64,000 nucleotides of DNA from Malaya genurostris (Eukaryota; Arthropoda; Insecta; Diptera; Culicidae): NCBI RefSeq assembly GCF_030247185.1, contig NC_080572.1, positions 129,520,405 through 129,584,404 on the forward strand. The letters are read 5' to 3'. Position 1 is the first letter of the stretch. Every line of letters starts with the position of its first letter. Positions 33,520 to 44,445 of this stretch are shown here, one piece after another. Both the position numbers and the translations under genes were made by a program. A model generated the notes under the pieces. It did not search any database and had not been told where the DNA came from. It saw only the letters and a list, made by a program, of their open reading frames with translations.

Positions 33520-36160
33520 TTATTTGAATATTTTAAATTGGAATGCTCGATCTTTGAAATCGAGTGAAGATGAATTTTTTAATTTTCTCAAAGTTCACAA
33601 AATTCATATTGCCATTGTGACAGAAACTTTTCTTAAACCAAATGTAAAATTGAAAAGTAATCCACATTATGTGGTTCATCGATTTGACAGGTTTACTGGA
33701 ATTGGTGGTGGAGTTGCCATTTTTGTCCAACGGCAAATTAAACATCGAATTTTACCTTCTTTCAATACTAAAGTTATTGAAAGCTTGGGAATCGAAGTTG
33801 AAACCATTCATGGAATTTATTTCATCGCTGGAGCATATTTGCCATTCCAATGCACCGGCGAACAATTAAATTTCTTTAAAGGCGATTTGCAAAAACTTAC
33901 AAGATATCGATCGAAATTTTTCGTAATAGGGGACTTAAATGCTAAGCATGTCCAGTGGAATTGTAGGCAAAATAACAGTAATGGTAAAATACTTCATAAT
34001 CAACTCTCAGCTGGTTACTTTACAGTTCTTCATCCCAGTAATCCTACTTGTTTCTCTTCCGTGAAAAACCCGTCTACAATTGATCTGGTTCTAACAGATC
34101 AAAGTCACATTTGTAGTGAACCGATTACTCATGCTGATTTTGACTCAGATCATCTTCCTGTAACATTCAGACTTTCCAACGAAGCTATAATTAATCCAAT
34201 TAGTTCTATTTTCAACTATCATAGAGCTAATTGGTTGGATTACAGATCTCACATTGAAAATCATGTGGATCATGAAACTATTTTAGAAAATTCTGCGGAT
34301 ATCGACACAGCAATTGATAATTTGAATCATTATATTATCGAAGCTAGAAATCTTTCAGTTCCCAAAGCTCAAACTAAATTAAATTCTCCTATCATCGATG
34401 ACAATCTTCAACTGCTCATTCGGTTGAAGAATGTTCGTCGACGACAATATCAACGTTCTCGTGATCCTGCTATGAAAAACATAGTTAAGGATTTACAAAA
34501 AGAAATTAAACATAGATTTACTCTTTTGCGAAATGAAAATTTCGCTAAAGAAGTTGAACAAATTAAACCATATTCTAAACCTTTCTGGAAACTTTCTAAG
34601 GTTCTTAAGAAACCTCAGAAACCAATTCCTGCTCTCAAGGAAGGAAATCAAATACTTCTTACAAATGGTGAAAAAGCTCAAAAACTTGCTCAGCAGTTCG
34701 AGAGTGTCCACAATTTTAATTTAAACGTTGTGAGTCCTATTGAAAATGAAGTCTCACTGAAATATGAGCATATTTCAACCCAAGTGTTATCACACGATGA
34801 CATTATTGAGACGAATTTTGATGAAATTAAATCAATTATTAGGAAACTCAAAAACATGAAGGCTCCTGGTAATGATGGAATTTTTAATATTCTTATTAAA
34901 AATCTTCCCGATGTTGCCTTGAGACTCCTGGTTAAAATTTTCAACAAGTGTTTTTCATTAGCTTACTTCCCAAAAAGATGGAAAAACGCTAAAGTAATTC
35001 CTATCCTAAAACCTGATAAAAACCCAGCAGAAACATCAAGTTATCGACCAATTAGCTTACTTTCTTCTATCAGTAAACTTTTTGAAAAAATTATCTTGTT
35101 AAGAATGATGACTCATATAAATGAGAATTCAATTTTTTTACCAGAGCAGTTTGGATTTCGTCATGAACATTCAACTACTCATCAACTTGTCAGAGTAACG
35201 AACATGATAAAATCAAATAAATCTTCTGGGTTATCCACTGGAGTTGCTCTTCTAGACATAGAAAAAGCATTCGACAGTGTTTGGCACAAAGGTTTAATAG
35301 CAAAAATGTCTGATTTCCAGTTTCCTATTTATTTGATCAAAATGATTCAAAATTATTCAACTGATCGTACTCTTCAGGTTAGCTATCAGAATTGTAAATC
35401 TGAATTGCTACCCGTACGAGCCGGTGTTCCGCAGGGTTCGAGTGTAGCTCCAATCTTGTATAATATTTTCACTTCTGATCTTCCAAATCTACCCGTTGGT
35501 TGTCAGAAATCGCTATTCTGTGACGACACAAGTCTGTTAGCCACAGGTAGAAATCTAAGAGTGATCTGCAGTCGCCTACAAAAAAGTTTAAATATTTTCA
35601 GTGATTATCTGTCAAAATGGAAAATTAAACCAAATGCAGCAAAAACGCAATTAATTATCTTTCCTCACAAGCCAAGAGCTTCTTTTCTTAAACCAAACAA
35701 TAATCACATTCCCAAATTGAATGGCTTGGAATTGACATGGTCTGATCAAGCTAAATACTTAGGTTTAACGTATGACAAAAAACTCACTTTCAAGGATCAC
35801 ATTGAAGGAATCCAGGCAAAGTGTAATAAATATATTAAATGTTTATATCCTCTTATAAACAGAAATTCTAAGCTCTGTCTAAAAAACAAATTGTTAATTT
35901 ATAAACAAATTTTCAGACCAGCCATGCTTTATGCGGTACCAATTTGGTCAAGCTGTTGTTCCACCAGGAAGAAAACGCTTCAAAGGATTCAGAATAAAAT
36001 TCTGAAAATGATTCTGAAGCGTCCTCCCTGGTTTAGTACAAATGAGTTACACAGACTCACAAATATAGAACCATTAGATGTAATGTCACATAATATTATA
36101 AGCAAATTCCGACAAAAATCGATGCAATCTTCAATTGAATCGATTCGCTCTCTGTATTAG
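33509..36160 (+). CDS. LINE copy B ORF2, endonuclease-reverse transcriptase (883 aa)
   Basis: The enzyme nicks the target site and primes reverse transcription there. The N-terminal ~225 residues are an apurinic-type endonuclease: LNILNWNARSLKS, VTETFLKP, GDLNAKHVQWN and SDHLPVTF with the catalytic Asp/His. The reverse transcriptase spans ~440-730: VIPILKPDKNPAETSSYRPI, motif A LLDIEKAFDSVWH (~582), motif B GVPQGSSVAPILYN (~637) and motif C FCDD (~670). The thumb has KYLGLTYD, and the C-terminus is rich in basic/Trp motifs (PAMLYAVPIW, LKRPPWF). No RNase H domain follows, as is normal for Jockey. The Cys in FCDD, where Ala is commonest, is the one unusual active-site residue. No stop or frameshift. 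Confidence 0.96.
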   Translation: MLNNYLNILNWNARSLKSSEDEFFNFLKVHKIHIAIVTETFLKPNVKLKSNPHYVVHRFDRFTGIGGGVAIFVQRQIKHRILPSFNTKVIESLGIEVETIHGIYFIAGAYLPFQCTGEQLNFFKGDLQKLTRYRSKFFVIGDLNAKHVQWNCRQNNSNGKILHNQLSAGYFTVLHPSNPTCFSSVKNPSTIDLVLTDQSHICSEPITHADFDSDHLPVTFRLSNEAIINPISSIFNYHRANWLDYRSHIENHVDHETILENSADIDTAIDNLNHYIIEARNLSVPKAQTKLNSPIIDDNLQLLIRLKNVRRRQYQRSRDPAMKNIVKDLQKEIKHRFTLLRNENFAKEVEQIKPYSKPFWKLSKVLKKPQKPIPALKEGNQILLTNGEKAQKLAQQFESVHNFNLNVVSPIENEVSLKYEHISTQVLSHDDIIETNFDEIKSIIRKLKNMKAPGNDGIFNILIKNLPDVALRLLVKIFNKCFSLAYFPKRWKNAKVIPILKPDKNPAETSSYRPISLLSSISKLFEKIILLRMMTHINENSIFLPEQFGFRHEHSTTHQLVRVTNMIKSNKSSGLSTGVALLDIEKAFDSVWHKGLIAKMSDFQFPIYLIKMIQNYSTDRTLQVSYQNCKSELLPVRAGVPQGSSVAPILYNIFTSDLPNLPVGCQKSLFCDDTSLLATGRNLRVICSRLQKSLNIFSDYLSKWKIKPNAAKTQLIIFPHKPRASFLKPNNNHIPKLNGLELTWSDQAKYLGLTYDKKLTFKDHIEGIQAKCNKYIKCLYPLINRNSKLCLKNKLLIYKQIFRPAMLYAVPIWSSCCSTRKKTLQRIQNKILKMILKRPPWFSTNELHRLTNIEPLDVMSHNIISKFRQKSMQSSIESIRSLY

Positions 36161-36437
36161 TTAGTAAGTTAGTATATAAGTTCCTTTTCCCCATTACACA
36201 ATACAAGTAGGTTTAGAATTTTCCCTACACAAAAATCTCAGAATTGCGGAAGCAAATGATGTCTTCATGGTAATAACCAAATCATATATATATATAACAG
36301 GGCTGAAAAGTCACCACTTGTGGCTGAACACCCAATTTAAATCTTAATAATTTAATTTTAACTCATATTCCAATAAATAGTTATTTAAAAAAAAAAAAAA
36401 TAAAAAAAAATAAAAAAAAAATTAAAAAAAAAAAAAA

Positions 36438-37048
36438 AATTGCTTGGTTTTGCCCCTTCCCAAGTAATGCTTATGAAAAAAGTGCGAATGGTACTTCTAA
36501 ACCACGCTCTGAAATTTCCTTTGAACTTTACTTAATACACTTCAATCGAGGTGATGTAAACAATTTGAAAACTTTAGAAAAAGTACGTTTCATTTTCCAC
36601 ATTAAAATTCATTGGTAACGTAATAAGCGGCATAATCGTATTGCAAACTTAACGCAATGCATCGTTGCCAAGGCTTCGGCCATGGAACCAAAAATTGTCA
36701 TATGGATATACGGTGTTTGAATTGAGGTAAATCGCATTCGAAAGACGTTTGTCCAATGAATGAAACCACTGATAAATTTTCATGTTCAAATTGCGATGGG
36801 AATCATAAATCCAATTATTTGAAATGTCCTGTCAGGGAAAAATTTCAAACGCTTGTTCGCTTAGACAACAAGTCAAATCAACGACTTTAAATTTACAGAA
36901 CATATCTGAAAATCAAAAAACCGTTACAAATGCCACGCCTCATTCTTCTAAGGCACTTATTTCTTCGAATTTAAAACAAAAAACAGGTGTTTTCTAACGA
37001 AAACAATTTATTGACAGGTAGATTGACGTCGTCATCATCTTCTCTTAA
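36438..37048 (+). pseudogene. Copy A gag-like ORF1, middle part with zinc knuckles
   Basis: Resumes after copy B at ttgccccttcccaag and parallels 32607-33140. A one-base loss in the A-run near 36478 shifts the frame, a TAA replaces codons near 36617, and the second knuckle reads through TGA at 36724. It ends at the piggyBac TTAA. Confidence 0.85.
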
Positions 37049-38540
37049 CCCTCAGGGTACGGACTGGGTTACCGTAACCCGAGCGAAATTTGAAAGAAGC
37101 GCCATACGAAGAGAAGTCGGCGAGGGGGTCCGGACCAGGGGGGGAAAAACTTATAGGTACACACTATTAGAGGCCCAAGCGGCAGAGTCAGTCTCCGCTT
37201 TGTGTCCGAGCTAGACACATATAAACATTGTGCTCGGGTGTGGTACACCCAGTCCGTATCGAACGTTACAAAATCCAAAATTTTCAAAAAAATTAAGTTT
37301 TAATTTTCGTCTGTTTGCCGCTGAGGAATAAAAAGGTAAGTAAGAATACGTACTCTTTACTTAATTTTGTAGATTCTAACCTCAAAATAACGCGTTGTAC
37401 ATGGTGTAAGCGAAGTATTGTAGTAGATCTCAATCACTTGAACGTACGTCTTATATCGAAATCTTTGCTGCTCGTAGTGAATTATAACTCATTAAATTTT
37501 GTTTCTTGTAATTTTTTGTTAAAGAACACGCATTAAAAACATGGCAACGCGTCGAATCACTCGAAGCGTTGCTGCTTTGGAGGAGTTGTACAAGGAAAAC
37601 CAGGAGGACAGCGTTACAGAGAATGACAGTGACACCGACGACGCCGTAGGTGCGGAAGAGGAAAGTTCTCACGATTCTGAAACAGACGCAGAATCTGAAG
37701 GAGAGCCATTGTCAGGCGAAGAAGAAGCAGCTGCTCCGAGAGGCGCCCCGCTGCGAAATACGATTGAAGAGTTTTTGGATTCTCGTGAGTTGCCAGAAGA
37801 AATGGACATTCGCGATGAGTTTTTCGATAATAGACTTCCAAAGCAAAAGAGATGTAACTTATGTCCAAGTTGCTTTGACCGAAAAACGTATTATAAGTGC
37901 CTTAGATGTCATAAGGCGATGTGTAAAGAGCACGTAGCGAAACTGTGCTGCGAGTGCGGCAATATTATGTAACATGACTTGTGTAACTTTTTAATAATAA
38001 ATATTCGCCTTTAACAATTATGTTTGGTATTTATTTATATGATACTACTCAACAATATCTGAGAAACAATTTTTTTACGCTCAAAGTAATTAATTTTAAC
38101 TTTTATCATCATAAATCAACGAAACAACGTTTTTTCGCTAACTCGAAAAAACGCGTATTTTCATTTTTCAAAAAAAATATAGTTTTTGGAATAAATCAAA
38201 AAACCGTTATGGACATTTGTAAGAACTACTTTTTACCTTTCAAATGCGAGTTATACAATGTTAATATTATTTTTCAAAAAGTTACAGCATTTTGAAAAAA
38301 AAAACGTTTTTTACAAAAAACATTCAAGACCCGTTCACATTTTTCATTATAATTTTTTTTCAATCAGTTAAATGATTAATCTGACAACTCTATTATATTT
38401 TTGAGACAATTTCACACAAAATATAAAAAAGATTATTTAAATTGACAAAGTACAGCTCGATATACACCCAATCAAAGTCGCCGGGTTAGGCTAACCCTGT
38501 CCGTACTGAACGTAACTTTTTATAGTCCGTACCCAGAGGG
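37049..38540 (+). mobile_element. piggyBac-type element, internally deleted, 1.49 kb
   Basis: TTAA at 37045-37048 and 38541-38544 flank 16-bp terminal inverted repeats CCCTCAGGGTACGGAC and (inverted right end) CCCTCTGGGTACGGAC, one mismatch. It contains a single open frame (37541-37972) that keeps the two ends of a transposase and lacks the catalytic centre, so it cannot move itself. Confidence 0.93.
37541..37972 (+). CDS. Catalytic-core-deleted piggyBac transposase derivative (143 aa)
   Basis: The frame begins MATRRITRSVAALEEL and runs through an acidic N-terminal region (~20-95, Glu/Asp/Ser-rich) as in piggyBac transposases. It then passes directly into the C-terminal cysteine-rich domain: KRCNLCPSC, YYKCLRCHKAMCKEH and CCECG, a cross-brace zinc fold. 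The ~400-450 residues carrying the catalytic Asp triad are gone, yet the frame is intact to a TAA just after the zinc domain and 3' AATAAA-like signals follow near 38000. In piggyBac the C-terminal domain binds the terminal repeats, so a product like this could act as a DNA-binding competitor. That role is inference. Confidence 0.85.
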   Translation: MATRRITRSVAALEELYKENQEDSVTENDSDTDDAVGAEEESSHDSETDAESEGEPLSGEEEAAAPRGAPLRNTIEEFLDSRELPEEMDIRDEFFDNRLPKQKRCNLCPSCFDRKTYYKCLRCHKAMCKEHVAKLCCECGNIM

Positions 38541-38751
38541 TTAATTCTTCTAACGTAAATAATCAAAACACAGGAACGCCTTCAAGTTCATCTTCTAACA
38601 AACGTAATTTATTAATAGGTAGATCGGCCAAATCATCTTCTTCTAATGGCAGTTACACTAGTGTAACAGGTAGAAATCTACCTAGCAATATTCCTTCAAC
38701 GCCATTCGCTTCTTTTAACGAAGACGATTCAGGCGATATAACTGAAAATAA
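38541..38751 (+). pseudogene. Copy A gag-like ORF1, C-terminal part
   Basis: Matches 33200-33375 of copy B (SSNGS..., PFASFNEDDSGDITEN-type). It adds a short segment with agtgtaacaggtagaaatctacc that copy B has elsewhere. It ends where the satellite element begins. Confidence 0.85.
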
Positions 38752-38827
38752 CCTGTTTTAATCCACCTAGTGGTGTAATGATGCGTTTCTCATGTACATA
38801 TAATATCGTGGTATTCTATTTGTACCT

Positions 38828-41030
38828 CCGGAACCGGATACCGGGAACCAGGATAGCCGGAATCGATTTGTTTAGTTGCCTACTGATAATGACTATCGAT
38901 TTGTGTAGTATTGAGACCAGTTTAGGAATTTTTCTTACGTTTTTTGTTTCGCCGATTTAAGTGACGGTGTACAATATTGAACACACTTTACCCTATAACT
39001 CCGGAACCGGAAGTCGGATCCGTATGAAATTCAGGAATTCCGTATGGGACCGGAAGACCTTTCATTTGAATCTAAGTTTGTGGAAATCGGTCAAACCATC
39101 GCTGAGAGAAGTGAGTGAGATCCATTTTGGTATATATGACAACTATTTTCGGTACTTCCGGAACCGGATACCGGGAACCAGGATAGCCGGAATCGGTTTA
39201 TTTGGTTGCCTACTGATAATGACTATCGATTTGTGTAGTTTTGAGACCAGTTTAGGAAATTTTTTACGTTTTTTGTTTCGCCTGTTTAAGTGACGTTGTA
39301 CAATATTGAACACACTTTACCCTATAACTCCGGAACCGGAAGTCGGATCCGGATGAAATTCAGGAATTCCGTATGAGACCGGAAGACCTTTCATTTGAAT
39401 TTAAGTTTGTGGAAATCGGTCAAACCATCGCTGAGAAAAGTGAGTGAGATTCATTTTTATATATATGACCACTATTTCCGGTACTACCGGAACCGGATAC
39501 CGGGAACCAGGATAGCCGGAATCGGTTTGTTTAGTTGTCTACTGATAATGACTATCGATTTGTGTAGTTTTGAGACCAGTTTAGGAAATTTTTTACGTTT
39601 TTTGTTTCGCCGGTTTAAGTGACGGTGTACAATATTGAACACACATTACCCTAGAATTCCGGAACCGGAAGTCGGATCCGGATGAAATTCAGGAATTCCG
39701 TATGGGACCGGAAGACCTTTCATTTGAATTTAAGTTTGTGGAAATCGGTCAAACCATCGCTGAGAAAAGTGAGTGAGATTCATTTTTATATATATGACCA
39801 CTATTTCCGGTACTACCGGAACCGGATACCGGGAACCAGGATAGCCGGAATCGGTTTATTTGGTTGCCTACTGATAATGACTATCGATTTGTGTAGTTTT
39901 GAGACCAGTTTAGGAAATTTTTTACGTTTTTTGTTTCGCCTGTTTAAGTGACGTTGTACAATATTGAACACACATTACCCTAGAATTCCGGAACCGGAAG
40001 TCGGATCCGGATGAAATTCAGGAATTCAGTATGGGACCGGAAGACCTTTCATTTGAATCTAAGTTTGTGGAAATCGGTCAAACCATCGCTGAGAGAAGTG
40101 AGTGAGATCCATTTTGGTATATATGACAACTATTTTCGGTACTTCCGGAACCGGATACCGGGAACCAGGATAGCCGGAATCGGTTTATTTGGTTGCCTAC
40201 TGATAATGACTATCGATTTGTGTAGTTTTGAGACCAGTTTAGGAAATTTTTTACGTTTTTTGTTTCGCCTGTTTAAGTGACGTTGTACAATATTGAACAC
40301 ACTTTACCCTATAACTCCGGAACCGGAAGTCGGATCCGGATGAAATTCAGGAATTCCGTATGAGACCGGAAGACCTTTCATTTGAATTTAAGTTTGTGGA
40401 AATCGGTCAAACCATCGCTGAGAAAAGTGAGTGAGATTCATTTTTATATATATGACCACTATTTCCGGTACTACCGGAACCGGATACCGGGAACCAGGAT
40501 AGCCGGAATCGGTTTGTTTAGTTGTCTACTGATAATGACTATCGATTTGTGTAGTTTTGAGACCAGTTTAGGATTTTTTTTACGTTTTTCGTTTCGCCGG
40601 TTTAAGTGACGGTGTACAATATTGAACACACTTTACCCTAGAACTCCGGAACCGGAAGTCGGATCCGGAGGAAATTCAGGAATTCCGTATGGGACCGGAA
40701 GACCTTTCATTTGAATCTAAGTTTGTGGAAATCGGTCAAACCATCGCTGAGAGAAGTGAGTGAGATCCATTTTGGTATATATGACCACTATTTTCGGTAC
40801 TTCCGGAACCGGATACCGGGAACCAGGATAGCCGGAATCGTTTTATTTAGTTGCCTACTGATAATGACTATCGATTTGTGTAGTTTTGAGACCAGTTTAG
40901 GAAATTTTTTACGTTTTTAATTTCGCCTTTTTAAGTGACGGTGTACAATATTGAACACACTTTACCCTATAACTCTGGAACCGGAAGTCGGATCCGGATG
41001 AAATTCAGGAATTCCGTATGGGACCATGAG
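38828..41030 (+). repeat. Tandem array, 329-bp period, ~6.7 units
   Basis: The word ccggaaccggataccgggaa starts at 38828, 39158, 39487, 39816, 40145, 40474 and 40803: spacing 330 then 329 five times. Units are ~95% alike, and two subtypes (gagagaag...ccattttgg versus gagaaaag...ttttatatat) alternate. The repeated short frames inside are a by-product. Confidence 0.97.
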
Positions 41031-41100
41031 ACCTTTCATTTGCATGTAAGTTTGTCAAAATCGGTTCAGCCATCTCCGAGAAAACCTAGTGAGATTATTT

Positions 41101-41141
<41 letters not shown>
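41101..41141. repeat. (CA)n microsatellite
   Basis: About 20 CA units at the end of the tandem array. Confidence 0.95.
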
Positions 41142-41144
<3 letters not shown>

Positions 41145-41391
41145 CATTGCTCAGCTCGATGAACTGGGTCGAATGGTATATGACACTTGGCCCTCCGGGC
41201 CAATTTTCACTAGTTGGTTTTTCAAGTGATTGCATAACCTTTCTATATGAGAAAGGCAAAAACGATCTACCTACAAGATCAACTTTTTCAAATGATCATC
41301 CGAATGAATACGACTTCATAACTTTTTGAAGCATTTCAAATCGGATGGAAATTTGCAAATAATATTATAATGAATTTAAAATTTAACAGTG

Positions 41392-43458
41392 ATGTTAAAT
41401 AATTATTTGAATATTTTAAATTGGAATGCTCGATCTTTAAAATCGAGTGAAGATGAATTTTATAATTTTCTCAAAGTTCACAAAATTCATATTGCCATCA
41501 TGACAGAAACTTTTCTTAAACCAAATGTCAAATTGAAAAGTAATCCACATTATGTGGTTCATCGATTTGACAGGTTTACTGGAATCGGTGGTGGAGTTAC
41601 CATTTTTGTACAATGGCAAATTAAACATCGAATTTTACCTTCTTTCAGTACAAAAGTTATTAAAGGCTTGGGAATCGAAGTTGAAACCATTCATGGAATT
41701 TATTTCATCGCTGGAGCATATTTGCCATTCCAATGCACCGGCGAACAATTAAATTGCTTTAAAGGCGATTTGCAAAAACTCACAAGAAATCGACTGAAAT
41801 TTTTCGTAATAGGGGACTCAAATGCTAAGCATGTCCAGTGGAATTGTAGGCAAAATAACAGTAATGGTAAAATACTTCATAATCAACTCTCAGCTGATTA
41901 CTTCACAGTTCTTCATTCCAGTAATCCGACTTGTTTCTCTTCCGTGAAAAACCCGTCTACAATTGATCTGGTTCTAACAGATCAAAGTCACATTTGCAGT
42001 GAACCGATTACACATGCTGACTTTGACTCAGATCATCTTCCTGTAACATTCAGACTTTCCAACGAAGCTATAATTAATCCAATTAGTTCTATATTCAACT
42101 ATCATAGAGCTAATTGGTTGGATTACAGATCTCACATTAAAAATCATGTGGATCATGAAACTATTTTAGAAAATTCTGCGGACATCGACACAGCAATTGA
42201 TAATTTGAATCATTACATTATCGAAGCTAGAAATCTTTCAGTTCCCAAAGCTCAAACTAAATTAAATTCTCCTATCATCGATGACAATCTTCAACTGCTC
42301 ATTCGGTTGAAGAATGTTCGTCGACGACAATATCAACGTTCTCGTGATCCTGCTATCAAAAACATAGTTGAGGATTTACAAAAAGAAATTCAACATAGAT
42401 TTACTCTTTTGCGAAATGAAAATTTCGCAAAAGAAGTTGAACAAAGTAAACCATATTCTAAACTTTTCTGGAAACTTTCTAAGGTTCTTAAGAAACCTCA
42501 GAAACCAATTCCTGCTCTCAAGGAAGGAAATCAAATACTTCTTACAAATGGCGAAAAAGCTCTAAAACTAGCTCAGCAGTTCGAGAGTGTCCACAATTTT
42601 AATTTGAACGTTGTAAGTACTATTGAAAATGAAGTCTCACTGAAATATGATCATATTTCAACTCAAGTGTTATTACACAATGACATTATTGAGACGAATT
42701 TTGATGAAATTAAGTCAATCATTAGGAAACTTAAAAACATGAAGGCTACTGGTAATGATAGAATTTTTAATATTCTTAATCTTCCCGATGTTGCGTTGAG
42801 ACTCTTGGTTAAAATTTTCAACAAGTGTTTTTCATTAGCTTACTTCCTAAAAAGATGGAATACTCTACAGCAATTCCTATCCTCAAACCTGCTAGAACCC
42901 CAGCAGAAACTTCAAGTTATCGACCAATTAGCTTACTTTCTTCCATCAGTTAATTATCTTTCCTCATAAGCCAAGAGTTTCTTTTCTTAAACTAAAAAAT
43001 AATCACATTCTCAAATTGAATGGCTTGGAATTGACATGGTCTGATCAAGCTAAATACTTAAGTTTACCGTATGACAAAAACTCACTTTCAAGGATCACAT
43101 TGAAGAAATACAGGCAAAGTGTAATAAATATATTAAATGTTTATATTCTCTTATAAACGGAAATTCTAAGCTCTGTCTAAAAAATAAATTGTTAATTTAA
43201 AAACAAATTTTCAGACCAGCCATGCTTTATGCTGTACCAATTTGGTCAAGTTGTTGTTCTACCAGGAAGAAAACACTTCAAAGGATTCAGAATGAAATTC
43301 TGAAAATGATTTTGAAGCGTCCTCCCTGGTTTAGTACAAATGAGTTACACAAACTCACGAATATAGAACCATTATATGTAATGTCACATAATATTATAAG
43401 AAAATTCCGACAAAAATCAATACAAACTTCAATTGAATCGATTCGCTCTCTGTATTAG
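41392..43458 (+). pseudogene. Copy A ORF2 with deleted reverse-transcriptase core
   Basis: Open from the ATG at 41392 to about 42890 (endonuclease and start of RT), then frameshifted. Near 42951 ttccatcagt is joined to taattatctttcc, removing about 0.58 kb relative to 35075-35652. That segment contains motifs A, B and FCDD. The 3' part continues with stops (e.g. TAA near 43198) to the same terminal TAG. 3' UTR 43459-43680. Confidence 0.93.
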
Positions 43459-43692
43459 TTAGTAAGTTATATAAGTTCCTTTTCCGCATTACACAATACA
43501 AGTAAATTTAGAATTTTCCCTACACAAAAATCTCAGAATTGCGGAAGCAAATGTCCTCATGGTAATAACCAAATCATGTATATAATGGGGCTGAAAAGTC
43601 AACACTTGTGGCTGAACACCCAATTTTAATCTTAATAATTTAATTTGAACTCATATTCCAATATATATTTATTTAAAAAAGTCTATGTGAAT

Positions 43693-44010
43693 TTAGCTAA
43701 GAAAACAATTACAACGAAACTAAAGTTGGTTGCATAAGTTGTAGCAAAATAACATTTACATGACAGTTTGGCATTTTATGCTGATTAGGGTTGTGCACGA
43801 TGCTAACATAACAAATTCAATGAACACCGAGAGAATTAAGGTGGGGTAAAACTATTAGAAGCGCACAGCGTGTCTGAAAAATTTCTGCAAATGTTAAAAA
43901 TGATGCTCTTCAAAACATACAGCAGAGGCTTTACAAAGATACAAGAGTATAAAAATGAATAAATGAAGAGCCACTAGTTAAAAAGATGAAGGCGCACAGC
44001 CAATTGAAAT
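43693..44010. other. Intronic sequence without recognised features
   Basis: No frame or repeat seen; it leads into the gag remnant. Confidence 0.35.
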
Positions 44011-44011
44011 C

Positions 44012-44445
44012 ACATTGACAATAGCGAACGAAAATAATATTGAAGGCGGTGGTGCCTATGGATTTCCGATGTTGGATGCAATACAATGCATACCAGAATT
44101 TCACGGTTCAGTTAATGAACTGGAACTATTTTTATGTCAAATAAGTTATTTCGCTGAGCAAATCCAGAAAAGTGCGAATGAAAAACCTTTAGCAAATATT
44201 ACACTTACAAAATTGAAAGGAAAAGCCGCAACCTATATTAATAGAATTAGAGCGAATACAATAAATGATGTGTTCCGAAATTTGAGAGATTACATGTGTA
44301 CATGTCACAGTAGAAGAGATTCTTATTAGAATTGAAACTCTTGAACAACTATATGGAGAACTTTTTGAAGAGTACGCTGAAAGAGCGCTACTAATAATTA
44401 GGCTCTCTGACAGCTTACAACCACAAATTCAAATGAGATTGGTTT
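44012..44445 (+). pseudogene. LTR-retrotransposon gag fragment (gypsy-like)
   Basis: A frame with AIQCIPEFHGSVNELELFL, FAEQIQ, LTKLKGKAATYINRI stops at 44328. It resumes in another frame with VTVEEILIRIETLEQ, EEYAERALL and ends near 44445. These are conserved steps of Ty3/gypsy-type gag capsid regions in insects. No protease, RT or LTR was recognised nearby. Confidence 0.55.

Larger units (their letters stand above)
31734..36437 (+). mobile_element. Full-length Jockey-clade LINE copy B inserted in copy A
   Basis: 4.7 kb: 5' UTR 31734-32028 (including a ~33-bp tandem repeat at 31861-31935), ORF1, ORF2 overlapping by 11 nt, 3' UTR with AATAAA near 36372, and an A-rich tail of ~50 bp. AATTGCTTGGTT flanks it at 31722-31733 and 36438-36449, a perfect 12-bp target duplication taken from ORF1 of copy A. 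Both ORFs are open and the duplication is unmutated, so the insertion is recent and the element may be competent. Confidence 0.96.
38752..41259 (+). mobile_element. MITE-like element containing a 329-bp tandem array
   Basis: Head ccacctagtggtgtaatgat, tail gcataacctttctatatgag with aaaggcaaaa; head and tail share an inverted ctttctcata-type word. It splits copy A at gaaaataa / acgatctacc, and copy B gives the empty site. Between lie the tandem array and a (CA)n tract (41101-41141). Confidence 0.85.
28879..43680 (+). mobile_element. Jockey-clade LINE copy A, one old insertion split by four later ones
   Basis: The 5' end (CAGTCGGTGTTGAACAG) starts at 28879 and the A-rich 3' end finishes at 43680. 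The flanks GTTTATGTGAAT (28867-28878) and GTCTATGTGAAT (43681-43692) are a 12-bp target duplication with one mismatch. Its own segments are 28879-29756, 31705-31733, 36438-37048, 38541-38751 and 41260-43680. Each gap is filled by a later insertion, and each segment continues exactly where the previous one stopped relative to the intact copy at 31734-36437. ORF1 lost its ATG (ATA-type at 29261) and has frameshifts; ORF2 lost its catalytic core. Confidence 0.93.

Noticed and set aside
36386..36437. An assembly artefact at the A-rich run
   Set aside because: It is the expected 3' tail of LINE copy B and is followed exactly by the second target duplication.
37541..37972. A host acidic zinc-finger gene
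   Set aside because: It lies wholly within a TTAA-flanked element with matching terminal repeats, and its C-terminal zinc domain has the piggyBac arrangement.
38778..40920. A family of ~75-90-residue paralogous proteins repeated along 38778-40920
   Set aside because: The frames are one phase of the 329-bp tandem repeat; no family resemblance, and start/stop positions vary with unit subtype.
28879..43680. Two or three independent truncated LINE copies
   Set aside because: All segments are consecutive, in one orientation, and bracketed by one target duplication.
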